Positions 19,678-29,076 of a DNA stretch of 64,000 nt are shown piece after piece. The notes beneath the pieces were generated by a model. The model had not been told where the DNA came from. It searched no databases and saw only the letters and a list, made by a program, of their open reading frames with translations. A program made the translations under genes and the position numbers. Where the stretch lies: the NCBI RefSeq assembly GCF_913776295.1, contig NZ_CAJYOJ010000004.1:36997-100996 (forward strand), read 5' to 3'. The stretch comes from an uncultured Pedobacter sp. (GTDB lineage: Bacteria > Bacteroidota > Bacteroidia > Sphingobacteriales > Sphingobacteriaceae). Position 1 is the first letter of the stretch. The number at the start of each line of letters is the position of its first letter.

Positions 19678-22483
19678 TCCAAAATGGCTTATCGTAATTA
19701 GCATTATTCCATCAATAATACTGCTGCTGCTTTTCTACGGCCAATTCAGCATTATTAAAAGTTTGCTAAAAACAGAAACTGTAGAAATATGGTTAAATTT
19801 TTCATTAACAATAATGCTGTTGACCTGTGCACAGTTGGCTTATACCCTATTTAGCAGATACAAGAAGTACAACATATCTATATTTTATGCTTTTTTTAGC
19901 TTGTTGGCTTATACTATTTTTCTATATGCATATGCACAATATGCCGATATAATAATTCCGTTCTCAGTTCCGCAATGGATGATTAATGTGGATGTAATTT
20001 TATATCCGGGCACCTTTTTAATGCCCACTCTAATTCATTCACTTTTTATTTTGGTCGAGTTTTCGAGCCGGAAAAGCAGATCATCGTCAGCCTGGTTAAG
20101 TTTTATGTATGGAATCTCAATACCTATACTAGGATATGTATTTTTACAGATTGTACTTCCCTTATGGAAAAAACCGGAAAGCAGTTTTGATACAAATGTA
20201 TTGATGATATTATTCATCATTGCCTCTGTACTATTCCTATTCTTTATTTGTCGTGGCATCTATATTATTACAAAATTAAATACTCTAAAATTTTCAAAAT
20301 ATATTGTTTTCATCAAAGTACTAATTGCCATTATTTTACCAATTGTCGGATTATTGATTAACAATGGGAGACTTAGACTTACAGGTAACTTGGGTGAATC
20401 TATATTTGGAAATTTTAGCAGCATTTGGTTCTATATCATTGCTATCATAAATGGGATATTGGTATGTTTGCCCAGCTTCAGAAACGTCCATATACGTTTG
20501 CTCCGATTTTTAGCGCTTGCGATCTGCTTTCCCTATACACTCTATTTTTTTCTTGTCTTTTTACCTTATTTACCTTTAGCGATAATTGCAATAATTGTTA
20601 TTGGTGCAGGTTTTCTGATGTTGGCACCACTCTGTCTATTTGTTGTACAGATTAATGAATTACTTAAAGATTTTAATGCTTTGGCAAGAAATTACTCCCG
20701 CACAAGACTAACAGCCTACACAAGCATTGCTTTATTAACCATCCCAGTTTGTATTACTACCCTTTATTTACACGACAGGTACGTCTTGAACAAGGCGTTG
20801 GAGTATGTGTACAATCCAGATTATGCTAAAAAATATAACATTGATAAGCAATCCTTAGCCAGAACATTGTTGAGAATACGACAGCAAAAAGGAAGAAGTA
20901 ATTCCTTATCGGAAGAGAAATCGCCATTTTTAACACCGTATTATAATTGGCTGGTATTTGATAATCTGGTTTTGTCCGAAAACAAGATTAATACTTTAAT
21001 GGCCATTTTTTTAGGCGAAAGTGAGCAAGAGCAAGTTCCAGCCATTCAAACCACCAGTAAAGTAAAAATATCTAAAATTTCGAGTGTAACTAAATTTAAT
21101 CAGGCACAACAGGCATGGATCAGCAACATTGATCTTGAACTTACAAACCCCGAACAAACAAATTTAGAAAGCTATGAAACAGCATTTATTTTACCTGAAG
21201 GTTGCTGGATCAGCAATTTCTATTTAAATATCGGCAATAGAAAGGAATATGGAATATTAGCCGAGAAAAAAGCAGCACTTTGGGTTTTCTCACAGATCAG
21301 AAACGAGAACCGCGATCCCGGTATTTTGTATTATTTAACCGGGAATAAAATTGCATTTAAAGTTTTTCCTTTTTCATCCCGACAAACCAGAAAAAGTGGA
21401 ATAGAATTAATCCATAAAGTGCCAATAAATCTCAAAATAGATAACAAAATTATTTTACTTGGCGATAGCAACACACCTAGAAGTCATAAAATCGAATCCA
21501 TCAATGGAACAGTTTACCTACCTGCTGCTGAGAAAGCAAAGTTAAAACTGATTAAAAGAAGACCAGAATACCATTTTATTATTGACGTTTCCAAAACTTG
21601 CGCAACAAGTAAAGCCGAATATGTTAAACGCATCAATAATTTTATAAGCAAAAATCAAATCGATCAACAGAACATCAGATTAAATTTTGTGAGCACTTTT
21701 AATGAGGAAATAGCCTATACAGCCGATTGGAAAGATAAACTCTACAGACAAAGTTTCGATGGTGGTTTTTATTTGGAAGGAGCGATCAAAAAAATCTTAG
21801 TGGAGAACTATACAGCCAACAGTAGTGCACATCCGATTATGGTGGTGGTAAGCAATACATTAGCGAAAAGCATATTACAGAATGATCTTGCCAATTTTAA
21901 AATAACATACCCAGAAAGTGATGATTTTTATGAGCTTGATCAATCGGGTAACTTGTATAGCCATTCGCTAGTGAATAAACCCGAACAGCGGTTGAATGCC
22001 GTGCAGGCAATAAATAACCCCGCAGTTTACTGTTGGCCTGATCCGCTGAAAACGAAAGCTTATCTGGCGAATGATGGACAGCCTTCCATCATTATCGATC
22101 GCTCTATAAAAGCAGTTAGCCAAAATGCTATTGATAAAAGGAATTGGCTATCTGGCTTGAACTTACATGGAATGTGGCTTAAAAGCCAGATAAATTGCGA
22201 GCAGTATAACCAATCACAACTCAATCTAATAAAACAGAGCATGCGAACAGGCTTTTTATCCAGATCAACATCCTACTTAGTTGTTGAGAATGAAGCGCAA
22301 AAACAGATGCTAAAGAAAAAACAAAATCAAATTTTATCGGGTAACAAAAACTTAGATCCTGATGAAGACACGCAAAGCATGGACGAACCAAACTTATATA
22401 TCCTCATTACCATAATAATCATGTTTTTCTTATGTTATTCCAGAAATAAACTAAACTTTTCATCTAAAACAAACAGTAATTAA
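19661..22483 (+). CDS. MSEP-CTERM-like sorting-domain protein (multi-TM N-terminus, VIT/vWA-like central region)
   Basis: Immediately downstream of, and overlapping, the exosortase gene. C-terminus 'SMDEPNLYILITIIIMFFLCYSRNKLNFSSK' = short motif, TM, basic tail. Central 'ISKISSVTKFNQAQQAWISNIDLELTNPEQTNLESYETAFILPEGCWISNFYL' is VIT-like. Confidence 0.7.
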   Translation: MKNLLNPKWLIVISIIPSIILLLLFYGQFSIIKSLLKTETVEIWLNFSLTIMLLTCAQLAYTLFSRYKKYNISIFYAFFSLLAYTIFLYAYAQYADIIIPFSVPQWMINVDVILYPGTFLMPTLIHSLFILVEFSSRKSRSSSAWLSFMYGISIPILGYVFLQIVLPLWKKPESSFDTNVLMILFIIASVLFLFFICRGIYIITKLNTLKFSKYIVFIKVLIAIILPIVGLLINNGRLRLTGNLGESIFGNFSSIWFYIIAIINGILVCLPSFRNVHIRLLRFLALAICFPYTLYFFLVFLPYLPLAIIAIIVIGAGFLMLAPLCLFVVQINELLKDFNALARNYSRTRLTAYTSIALLTIPVCITTLYLHDRYVLNKALEYVYNPDYAKKYNIDKQSLARTLLRIRQQKGRSNSLSEEKSPFLTPYYNWLVFDNLVLSENKINTLMAIFLGESEQEQVPAIQTTSKVKISKISSVTKFNQAQQAWISNIDLELTNPEQTNLESYETAFILPEGCWISNFYLNIGNRKEYGILAEKKAALWVFSQIRNENRDPGILYYLTGNKIAFKVFPFSSRQTRKSGIELIHKVPINLKIDNKIILLGDSNTPRSHKIESINGTVYLPAAEKAKLKLIKRRPEYHFIIDVSKTCATSKAEYVKRINNFISKNQIDQQNIRLNFVSTFNEEIAYTADWKDKLYRQSFDGGFYLEGAIKKILVENYTANSSAHPIMVVVSNTLAKSILQNDLANFKITYPESDDFYELDQSGNLYSHSLVNKPEQRLNAVQAINNPAVYCWPDPLKTKAYLANDGQPSIIIDRSIKAVSQNAIDKRNWLSGLNLHGMWLKSQINCEQYNQSQLNLIKQSMRTGFLSRSTSYLVVENEAQKQMLKKKQNQILSGNKNLDPDEDTQSMDEPNLYILITIIIMFFLCYSRNKLNFSSKTNSN

Positions 22484-22510
22484 ACCCACTTACAATTAAC
22501 CTCTCCACTC

Positions 22511-22532
22511 TTCCAGCCTAAGCTGGAATTTT
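22511..22532 (+). terminator. Candidate terminator after the sorting-domain protein gene
   Basis: TTCCAGCctaaGCTGGAA followed by tttt. Confidence 0.5.
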
Positions 22533-22588
22533 CCCCTGATGCAACTGCTTCAGAGGAATTAAAAACAATTAATCGTACATTAAAAATC

Positions 22589-22900
22589 ATGAAAAATTTA
22601 AAGTCAACATTTGTTTCACCGTCAACACGTATTGCCATCATCGTTGGGATTACAGCGTTCATTCTAAGCATTCCGCTTATCGCTATGCAATTTACAAACG
22701 AAGTGGATTGGACGCTATCCGATTTTCTAACCGCAGGAATTTTATTGCTCAGCACAGGTTTTGCCACTGAACTGGTTATTAGAAACCTAAAAACCGGCAC
22801 ATTAAGAACAATAATTCTCCTTGTCATTTTGCTAATGCTATTCCTGATCTGGGCAGAGCTTGCCGTGGGCGTTTTCGGAACGCCGTTTGCAGGCAGTTAA
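22589..22900 (+). CDS. Hypothetical small membrane protein
   Basis: 103-aa ORF with three hydrophobic stretches. Confidence 0.55.
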   Translation: MKNLKSTFVSPSTRIAIIVGITAFILSIPLIAMQFTNEVDWTLSDFLTAGILLLSTGFATELVIRNLKTGTLRTIILLVILLMLFLIWAELAVGVFGTPFAGS

Positions 22901-22984
22901 CTGCTGCCATTAACTATTTGGTTCCCGCAGATTTAGTGTGATTAACGCCCAGGATTTTTTTTGCATTTGGCTACAATAACATTG

Positions 22985-23075
22985 TTTTTAGCCTGATTGC
23001 AGCGCTAAGCCCGGATCCCGATTTTTACATCGGGTGAGGACTTATAGCGGAAAGCAGGGCCGCCGGCCGCCATTA
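22985..23075 (-). repeat. Divergent copy of dispersed intergenic repeat family (see 24740-24870)
   Basis: Reverse complement reads TGGCGGCCGGCGGCCCTGCTTTCCGCTATAAGTCCTCACCCGAT...CCGGGCTTAGC, alignable by eye to the copies at 24.8 and 59.2 kb. Confidence 0.45.
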
Positions 23076-23207
23076 GTAACCGGCCCCTCACTTTCAAATA
23101 AAAATATCTGCTAAATCAGCCCGATACCATAAATCAGCATCCATTACCGATACCTATTCCCTGTTTAACACAAAACGCTCATTTTATTAAAAAATCGGTA
23201 AATTCTA

Positions 23208-23238
23208 TTTGTTTAAAGGCTGTGAAATTGTAGCTTTG
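23208..23238 (+). promoter_or_regulatory. Bacteroidota-type promoter upstream of sucC
   Basis: TTTG-N19-TAGCTTTG matches the -33/-7 consensus. Confidence 0.6.
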
Positions 23239-23332
23239 GGCAAATTTTGTAGCAAATGAACCCAATGCTGTTAAAACCATTATTTTGATAGTAAAAGGCT
23301 CCATCTGACAGATAAAGAAAAAATATAAACAG

Positions 23333-24532
23333 ATGAATATTCACGAATACCAGGGTAAACAAATATTAAAAAGTTTCGGTGTTAACGTTCAAGAAGGAAT
23401 AGTTGCCGATACTCCTGAGCAAGCTGTTGAGGCCGCTAAGCAACTGAAAACCGATTACAACTCTGACTGGGTTGTGATTAAAGCGCAAATCCATGCTGGT
23501 GGTCGCGGTAAAGGTGGCGGTGTTAAATTGGCCAAAAACCTTGAAGAAGTTAAACAACGTGCTACCGACATCATCGGCATGCAATTGGTAACGCCTCAAA
23601 CCGGACCGGAAGGTAAAAAAGTGAATAAAGTTTTGGTAGCCCAGGATGTGTATTATCCAGGCGCTTCTGAAACCAAAGAATTCTATATCTCTGTATTATT
23701 AGACCGTGCTAAAGGCCGTAACATCATCATGTACAGTACCGAAGGCGGTATGGATATCGAAGAAGTTGCAGAACACACACCACACTTAATATTCAAAGAA
23801 GAAATCGATCCTAAAGTTGGTTTACAGGGCTTTCAGGCACGCAAAATCGCCTTCAACTTAGGTGTTAGCGGTAATGCGTTTAAAGAAATGGTAAAATTCG
23901 TTACTGCTTTATACAAAGCTTACGAAGCAACCGATTCTTCCATGTTCGAAATTAACCCGGTATTAAAAACATCTGATGATAAAGTAATTGCAGTTGATGC
24001 CAAAGTGAATCTGGATGAAAACGGTTTGTTCCGTCACCCGGATTATGCGGCAATGCGCGATGAAACCGAAGAAGATCCAATGGAAGTTGAAGCAAGTGCA
24101 AGCAACCTGAACTTCGTTAACCTTGATGGTAACGTAGGTTGTATGGTTAACGGCGCAGGTTTGGCAATGGCTACCATGGATATCATTAAATTAGCTGGTG
24201 GTGAGCCTGCTAACTTCCTTGACGTAGGTGGAACAGCAAATGCACAAACGGTTAAAGCCGCTTTCAATATCATTTTGAAAGATCCTAACGTTAAAGCCAT
24301 CCTGATCAACATTTTTGGTGGTATTGTACGTTGCGACCGCGTTGCTCAAGGGGTTATCGATGCATACAAAGAAATCGGAAATATCCCTGTGCCAATTATC
24401 TGCCGTTTGCAAGGTACAAATGCCGAAGAAGCTAAAAAATTAATCGACGAATCTGGCTTACAGGTTTATTCAGCAATTGCTTTAAAAGAAGCAGCTGATC
24501 TGGTAACTAAAGTTTTGGCTGAGCAAGCATAG
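23333..24532 (+). CDS. sucC: Succinyl-CoA synthetase (ADP-forming) subunit beta
   Basis: '[17 protein letters not shown]', '[18 protein letters not shown]', '[23 protein letters not shown]', '[24 protein letters not shown]'. Confidence 0.95.
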   Translation: MNIHEYQGKQILKSFGVNVQEGIVADTPEQAVEAAKQLKTDYNSDWVVIKAQIHAGGRGKGGGVKLAKNLEEVKQRATDIIGMQLVTPQTGPEGKKVNKVLVAQDVYYPGASETKEFYISVLLDRAKGRNIIMYSTEGGMDIEEVAEHTPHLIFKEEIDPKVGLQGFQARKIAFNLGVSGNAFKEMVKFVTALYKAYEATDSSMFEINPVLKTSDDKVIAVDAKVNLDENGLFRHPDYAAMRDETEEDPMEVEASASNLNFVNLDGNVGCMVNGAGLAMATMDIIKLAGGEPANFLDVGGTANAQTVKAAFNIILKDPNVKAILINIFGGIVRCDRVAQGVIDAYKEIGNIPVPIICRLQGTNAEEAKKLIDESGLQVYSAIALKEAADLVTKVLAEQA

Positions 24533-24579
24533 TGAGCTTAAAGCAAAAAGACTAAAGCTTAAAGCAATATATATTTTGA

Positions 24580-24612
24580 AACCTTTCAGTTTAAACTGGA
24601 AGGTTTTTTTAT
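24580..24612 (+). terminator. Terminator downstream of sucC
   Basis: AACCTTTCAGTTTAAACTGGAAGGTTTTTTT. Confidence 0.75.
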
Positions 24613-24739
24613 TTCGCTCTATCACAGGAGTGTCTGCAGGACCGGTGTCGGATGCAAATAATTTACTTTTGTTTCGGTTCATGGTGAAACGAAACTCGAC
24701 TCAGTTAATTTTATTTCAATTGACCAAATTGCTTTAGTT

Positions 24740-24870
24740 GGACAATATTTTTTTTTTGGAAAGCAAGGTTCTGTACATTTCGGCTCCGAAAGCCCTGCTA
24801 TCCCTCCAAGTCCTCGCTCATGCTTCGCTCCGGGCTTTCCGTTTTATCAGGTTTATGTAACCAGGGCAGC
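24740..24870 (+). repeat. Dispersed intergenic repeat family, copy near 24.8 kb
   Basis: T-run then GGAAAGC...CCCTGCTATCCCTCCAAGTCCTCGCTCATGCTTCGCTCCGGGCTTTCCGTTTTATCAGG; related to 59125-59250 and 62205-62330. Confidence 0.7.
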
Positions 24871-24888
24871 TGGTTCTTGGGAATATTC

Positions 24889-24922
24889 AAACCTCGCAGG
24901 TTTTTTGAAACCTCCGAGGTTT
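24889..24922. terminator. Hairpin AAACCTCgcAGGTTT...AAACCTccGAGGTTT (dispersed-hairpin type)
   Basis: Read directly; abuts the 3' end of the XRE gene; similar hairpin at 59296-59328. Confidence 0.6.
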
Positions 24923-25127
24923 ACTCAGCGCGGAATTCCAGGATATCACCAGGCTGGCAATCCAAAACCGAACAGATAGCCTCCAACGTTTCTAAACGGA
25001 TCGCCTTTGCCTTGCCTGTTTTTAGGATAGACAGATTGGACATCGTGATCCCCACCCGATCACTCAATTCAGTAAGCGACATTTTACGCCGGGCAAGCAT
25101 CACATCTAAATTTATAATTATGGGCAT
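24921..25127 (-). CDS. Small XRE/Cro-type HTH regulator
   Basis: 'MPIIINLDVMLARRKMSLTELSDRVGITMSNLSILKTGKAKAIRLETLEAICSVLDCQPGDILEF'. Confidence 0.88.
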   Translation of the reverse strand: MPIIINLDVMLARRKMSLTELSDRVGITMSNLSILKTGKAKAIRLETLEAICSVLDCQPGDILEFRAE

Positions 25128-25163
25128 TTTGAATCGGTAAAGTTAGAAATGTTTTCAACTAAC

Positions 25164-25752
25164 CTAAATGGTTAAATCGTTTTCTTGTTTAAGTTTTCTC
25201 GTGTACACAATAAACTGGTAAGTTGCATTTGCCAGTATAATCAAGCCCATTGAATAAAGGCTGGAAAAGCCGTGTGTATGGTCATGTTTAAATGATCCAC
25301 CAGTTAAATTACCAACATATTCATCCATCACCGTCATGCCTCCGATACTTATAGCCAAAAATAAAAACATCACGATTACCAATAACTGATAAATATTCTG
25401 TTCTTCAAGCCTATCAATATTAATCAGCCTATACCTGATGGCCAATAAAATGGCGCTACCTAAAATGAGAAAAAAAAACAACTCCTGAACCACCATCATC
25501 AAAAATTTGATTTTCAAGGGCAAGCGATTGCTTCAGGCTGGGCCTTAACTGTATCTTTCCTACTCCGCTATTGGTAAAATTAAACCCCTTAATATTTAGT
25601 TTGCTTACCGGTGCATTCCTGACCACATTAATAGTTAAACTACCTTTGTTGAAATCTATAACAGCATAAATAAAATGTGCAAAAACAGAAACCAAGGCAT
25701 AAAAAATCAGGCTGTAAGCCGAGTTTCTCAGAATTTTTATTGCGTTGCTCAT
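25164..25752 (-). pseudogene. DUF2975-like membrane protein gene interrupted by a frameshift at a T9 (minus strand) homopolymer
   Basis: Frame 1 MSNAIKILRNSAY...DDGGSGVVFF and frame 2 FFLILGSAILLAIRYR...KQENDLTI join if one T of the nine is removed (588 nt). The C-terminus ENDLTI matches the neighbouring paralogue. Confidence 0.65.
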
Positions 25753-25754
25753 GG

Positions 25755-26312
25755 TTAAATCGTTAAATCGTTTTCTGCCTGAATTTCTATGCCACTGTTT
25801 ACCAGCTGTACAATAACAAAAAGTATAATGGACATAAAAAACCATACATCAGCGCCGCCAAGATTTAATGATTGAAGATTGGGTGTCTCAATTCCGTGTG
25901 CCGCTAACCAAATGATATACTTATTGCCTGAATAGGTGAACAACCCTATCCCTAGCGCTAGAAAAGCTTCTTTTGAAATAAAATGCCTTAATTCTATACC
26001 GAAAGGCTGAGTAATACTGATTTTTTTCTGGGTAAAAACTTGTATAATCAAATAGAATATTATGGCTTTTAATACAGCTACAATAATAATTACTGTAGAG
26101 ATAACAAGAAAATATCCCTGATCGAGTTTGTAGACACGAGCTAAATAATCTGCGCCATCCCAAAAATTGCGTACTCCATGCATATGTATACACAATGTAG
26201 TAACCATGTTTACCAACATTCCGCCTGCTTCAATACATAGTGCAGTAAAAATCACCCAGGAAAGCACCTGTAATACCTTGAAAATCAGCTTACTTTTTAT
26301 TTTAATTTCCAT
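25755..26312 (-). CDS. DUF2975-like membrane protein
   Basis: Four hydrophobic segments, C-terminal 'AENDLTI', next to a small XRE regulator (typical DUF2975 neighbourhood). Confidence 0.68.
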   Translation of the reverse strand: MEIKIKSKLIFKVLQVLSWVIFTALCIEAGGMLVNMVTTLCIHMHGVRNFWDGADYLARVYKLDQGYFLVISTVIIIVAVLKAIIFYLIIQVFTQKKISITQPFGIELRHFISKEAFLALGIGLFTYSGNKYIIWLAAHGIETPNLQSLNLGGADVWFFMSIILFVIVQLVNSGIEIQAENDLTI

Positions 26313-26379
26313 AGTTATATTTCATTTTAAAAGGTTTGTGTTAAGATTTGACCTGTAAATGGTCGAGTCGTTTTTTCCT

Positions 26380-26625
26380 TTATTTTTTATTTCTTATCAG
26401 GATTGCCAAAACATAGAAAACCGCCATAGACAACAAAGAGGACGCATAAAATAGTTGAGGTGAAATGTCTTTCCAATATTAAATCCCATAGTATCTAAAA
26501 AAATTCAAGAAGTAGAAAACTGCATTGATACCTAACCATCTGACAAAAATTCTTAAGCTCAAAATCAGCTGGTCAATGGTAGATGCAGTTTTAGCTTTAA
26601 AAAAAAGAAATTTAAGAAACGTCAT
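26380..26625 (-). pseudogene. Small membrane-protein-like ORF interrupted by an in-frame TAA
   Basis: MTFLKFLFFKAKTASTIDQLILSLRIFVRWLGINAVFYFLNFFRYYGI*YWKDISPQLFYASSLLSMAVFYVLAILIRNKK*; the same frame continues after the stop at 26479-26481. Confidence 0.45.
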
Positions 26626-26683
26626 ATTTATTCAATTAATTCCTCAACAAACATAAAAAAATATTTATTACAAATCAAAATAA

Positions 26684-26704
26684 ATTTATTGAATTACAAT
26701 AAAT
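26684..26704. promoter_or_regulatory. Candidate operator dyad ATTTATTG-N5-CAATAAAT
   Basis: Perfect 8-bp arms, about 60 bp upstream of the DUF2975/XRE gene group. Confidence 0.4.
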
Positions 26705-26833
26705 AAATATTATAAAGCAGCTATATCAGGATGTATCAAACAAAATAGATCGAAAACTTTCTTGGAATGATTTTTGTTATAAGTAAAAGCATAAAAAACA
26801 TGTGCAAACGATAACATTTTCAGCATTTTATCC

Positions 26834-26865
26834 TTTCGGATTGCCATACAAATTTCGTAACTTTG
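26834..26865 (+). promoter_or_regulatory. Bacteroidota-type promoter upstream of rpoD
   Basis: TTTC-N20-TAACTTTG. Confidence 0.55.
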
Positions 26866-26902
26866 CACACTTCAATAATTAAAGAGCACACAAAACGTAT
26901 AA

Positions 26903-27763
26903 ATGAGACAACTCAAGATAACGCAATCCATTACCAACCGTGAAAGTCAGTCATTAGACAAATATCTGCACGAAATTGGTAAAGTAGATTTAATAACAGC
27001 AGAAGAGGAAGTAATTTTAGCAAGAAAGATTCGTGAGGGTGATCAGGCTGCATTAGAGCGGTTAACCAAAACCAACTTACGTTTCGTTGTGTCTGTTGCA
27101 AAACAGTATCAAAATCAAGGTTTAACTTTAGGCGACTTAATTAACGAGGGCAACTTAGGTTTAATTAAAGCTGCAAAACGCTTTGATGAGACTAAAGGTT
27201 TCAAATTTATTTCTTATGCGGTTTGGTGGATCCGTCAATCTATTTTGCAAGCTATTGCCGAGCAAAGTCGTATCGTGCGTTTGCCGTTAAACCAGGTAGG
27301 TTCCCTAAGTAAAATCAGCAAAGCTTTTTCTAAGTTAGAGCAGGAATACGAACGTGAACCTTCTCCGGAAGAATTAGCAGATATTTTAGAAACTACGGTT
27401 GATAAGATTTCAGATACTTTAAGTAATTCAGGCCGCCACGTATCCATGGATGCTCCTTTTGTACAAGGTGAAGAGAATACTTTATTGGATGTATTGGAAA
27501 ATCACGAGCCCAATACAGATAGCTCACTGATCAACGAATCTTTATCTGAAGAGATTAAACGTTCTTTATCTACTTTGACCGAAAGGGAAAGAGAAATTAT
27601 CGTTTTATTCTTCGGTTTGGGTTCTAACCACCCACTTTCGTTAGAGGAGATTGGGGAGAAATTCAACTTAACACGTGAACGTGTTCGCCAGATTAAAGAT
27701 AAGGCGCTGCAACGTTTACGTCATACGTCAAGAAGTAAAATATTAAAATCTTATTTAGGATAA
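26903..27763 (+). CDS. rpoD: RNA polymerase primary sigma factor RpoD/SigA (Bacteroidota type)
   Basis: '[37 protein letters not shown]', region 2 '[41 protein letters not shown]', region 4 '[19 protein letters not shown]'. Confidence 0.95.
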   Translation: MRQLKITQSITNRESQSLDKYLHEIGKVDLITAEEEVILARKIREGDQAALERLTKTNLRFVVSVAKQYQNQGLTLGDLINEGNLGLIKAAKRFDETKGFKFISYAVWWIRQSILQAIAEQSRIVRLPLNQVGSLSKISKAFSKLEQEYEREPSPEELADILETTVDKISDTLSNSGRHVSMDAPFVQGEENTLLDVLENHEPNTDSSLINESLSEEIKRSLSTLTEREREIIVLFFGLGSNHPLSLEEIGEKFNLTRERVRQIKDKALQRLRHTSRSKILKSYLG

Positions 27764-27785
27764 TAAATCAGATTCAAACAGATAC

Positions 27786-27815
27786 AAAAAGACCGGTTAA
27801 AGCCGGTCTTTTTTT
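27786..27815 (+). terminator. Terminator downstream of rpoD
   Basis: AAAAAGACCGGttaaagCCGGTCTTTTTTT. Confidence 0.88.
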
Positions 27816-27917
27816 GTTTATTAGGTTTCTCCTTTATAATGGAAATATCGATTACAGACTACTAATCTTCTTATTGCAGTAACTAAATTTATCGTTATGA
27901 TTTTATATCTTTAAATC

Positions 27918-28280
27918 ATGTCGGTTGCTTTACTCAAAAAATCTATAATTATATACAGACCCATTTTTTTATGGAATATACTAATTAGTCTTTTAACTGC
28001 GGTATTCTTCCTTTTAAATGGATTCCGGCAACCTGGAATTTATTCTTTATCCATTTTCATCAAACTTATCGGCTGGTCATCTTCTATAGGCATATATTAT
28101 ATGTTTTACCAATCTACCGCCTACTTTTTCAAAAATCAAGGTATAGGACTTAAAAAAATCATTGCAAACTTAGTTTTATATGATTTAATCTTTTTAATCG
28201 TAATCTTACTTATATCATTCATATGCAGAGACTTTTTATCGACAGTGTTAATCAATCTTTTGCAGACAGGGCAGTATTAA
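27918..28280 (+). CDS. Hypothetical membrane protein overlapping an ABC ATPase gene
   Basis: 120 aa, several hydrophobic segments; overlaps the downstream ATPase ORF by 58 nt. Confidence 0.55.
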   Translation: MSVALLKKSIIIYRPIFLWNILISLLTAVFFLLNGFRQPGIYSLSIFIKLIGWSSSIGIYYMFYQSTAYFFKNQGIGLKKIIANLVLYDLIFLIVILLISFICRDFLSTVLINLLQTGQY

Positions 28281-28882
28281 GCAGCGTTTATCTCAATTGC
28301 AATATTGGAGAAGTAGTTGGCTTGCTGGGCAGAAATGGTTCGGGTAAATCTACGCTGCTAAAAATCATTTTTGGAAGTGTAAGAGCCAAATTTAAATACC
28401 TGAATATAAATAACAAGGTTTACAGCAAAGGCTATTTATCAAAAAACCTCTCCTACCTGCCGCAAGATAGGTTTATCCCGGATCAGATTAACGTTCTGCA
28501 GGCAATCAATCTTTTTTGCAAGAAACACTTCGCCGAATTGCATCAGATTGAATTTGTTGCTAAAAATTTAAAATCAAAGTTCTACGATTTATCAGGCGGC
28601 GAATGCAGATTTTTAGAATGCCTGCTCATGATTTATAGTGATGCAGATTATATACTACTAGACGAGCCATTTTCACAGCTCTCACCCTTGCTGGTTGAAG
28701 AAATTAAAAGCCATATCCAGCTATTTAAAGCCCATAAAGGCTTCATCATTACGGATCATTTTTACCAATCTATTTTAGATGTTTCTGATAGAATTGTACT
28801 GCTTCATAATGGCTGTAATTATAACATCAGGAATGAGGATGATTTGGTATTATACCAGTACTTACCTGAATTTACGCCTTAA
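28223..28882 (+). CDS. ABC transporter ATP-binding protein
   Basis: Walker A 'GLLGRNGSGKSTLLKI', signature 'YDLSGGECRFLECLLM', Walker B 'YILLDEPFSQLSP', 'IITDH'. Confidence 0.85.
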   Translation: MQRLFIDSVNQSFADRAVLSSVYLNCNIGEVVGLLGRNGSGKSTLLKIIFGSVRAKFKYLNINNKVYSKGYLSKNLSYLPQDRFIPDQINVLQAINLFCKKHFAELHQIEFVAKNLKSKFYDLSGGECRFLECLLMIYSDADYILLDEPFSQLSPLLVEEIKSHIQLFKAHKGFIITDHFYQSILDVSDRIVLLHNGCNYNIRNEDDLVLYQYLPEFTP

Positions 28883-28967
28883 ATCTAAAGACTGGGTGAT
28901 GCTGATTCGATAGCCGGCTATTGGATTGATCTCATCAGATTATCGTTTAATAACTGAAGTTAAAAAA

Positions 28968-29008
28968 TCCTGAAACACCCGTCCGCCCGGCCGGGCGGAA
29001 GTTCAGGA
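28968..29008. repeat. Dispersed hairpin TCCTGAA...TTCAGGA containing a GC-rich palindrome CCGCCCGGCCGGGCGG
   Basis: tcctgaaacacccgtccgcccggccgggcggaagttcagga; perfect 16-bp palindrome at 28983-28998. Confidence 0.75.
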
Positions 29009-29076
29009 TGATTAACCAAAAATCAATGCGTGATCTGATCAGATAGCTACTCCCAGCCTCAAAATATACTAAAGCC

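Noticed and set aside
24820-25140. 106-aa plus-strand ORF
   Set aside because: Antisense to the XRE gene and covering the dispersed repeat; coding evidence favours the minus strand.
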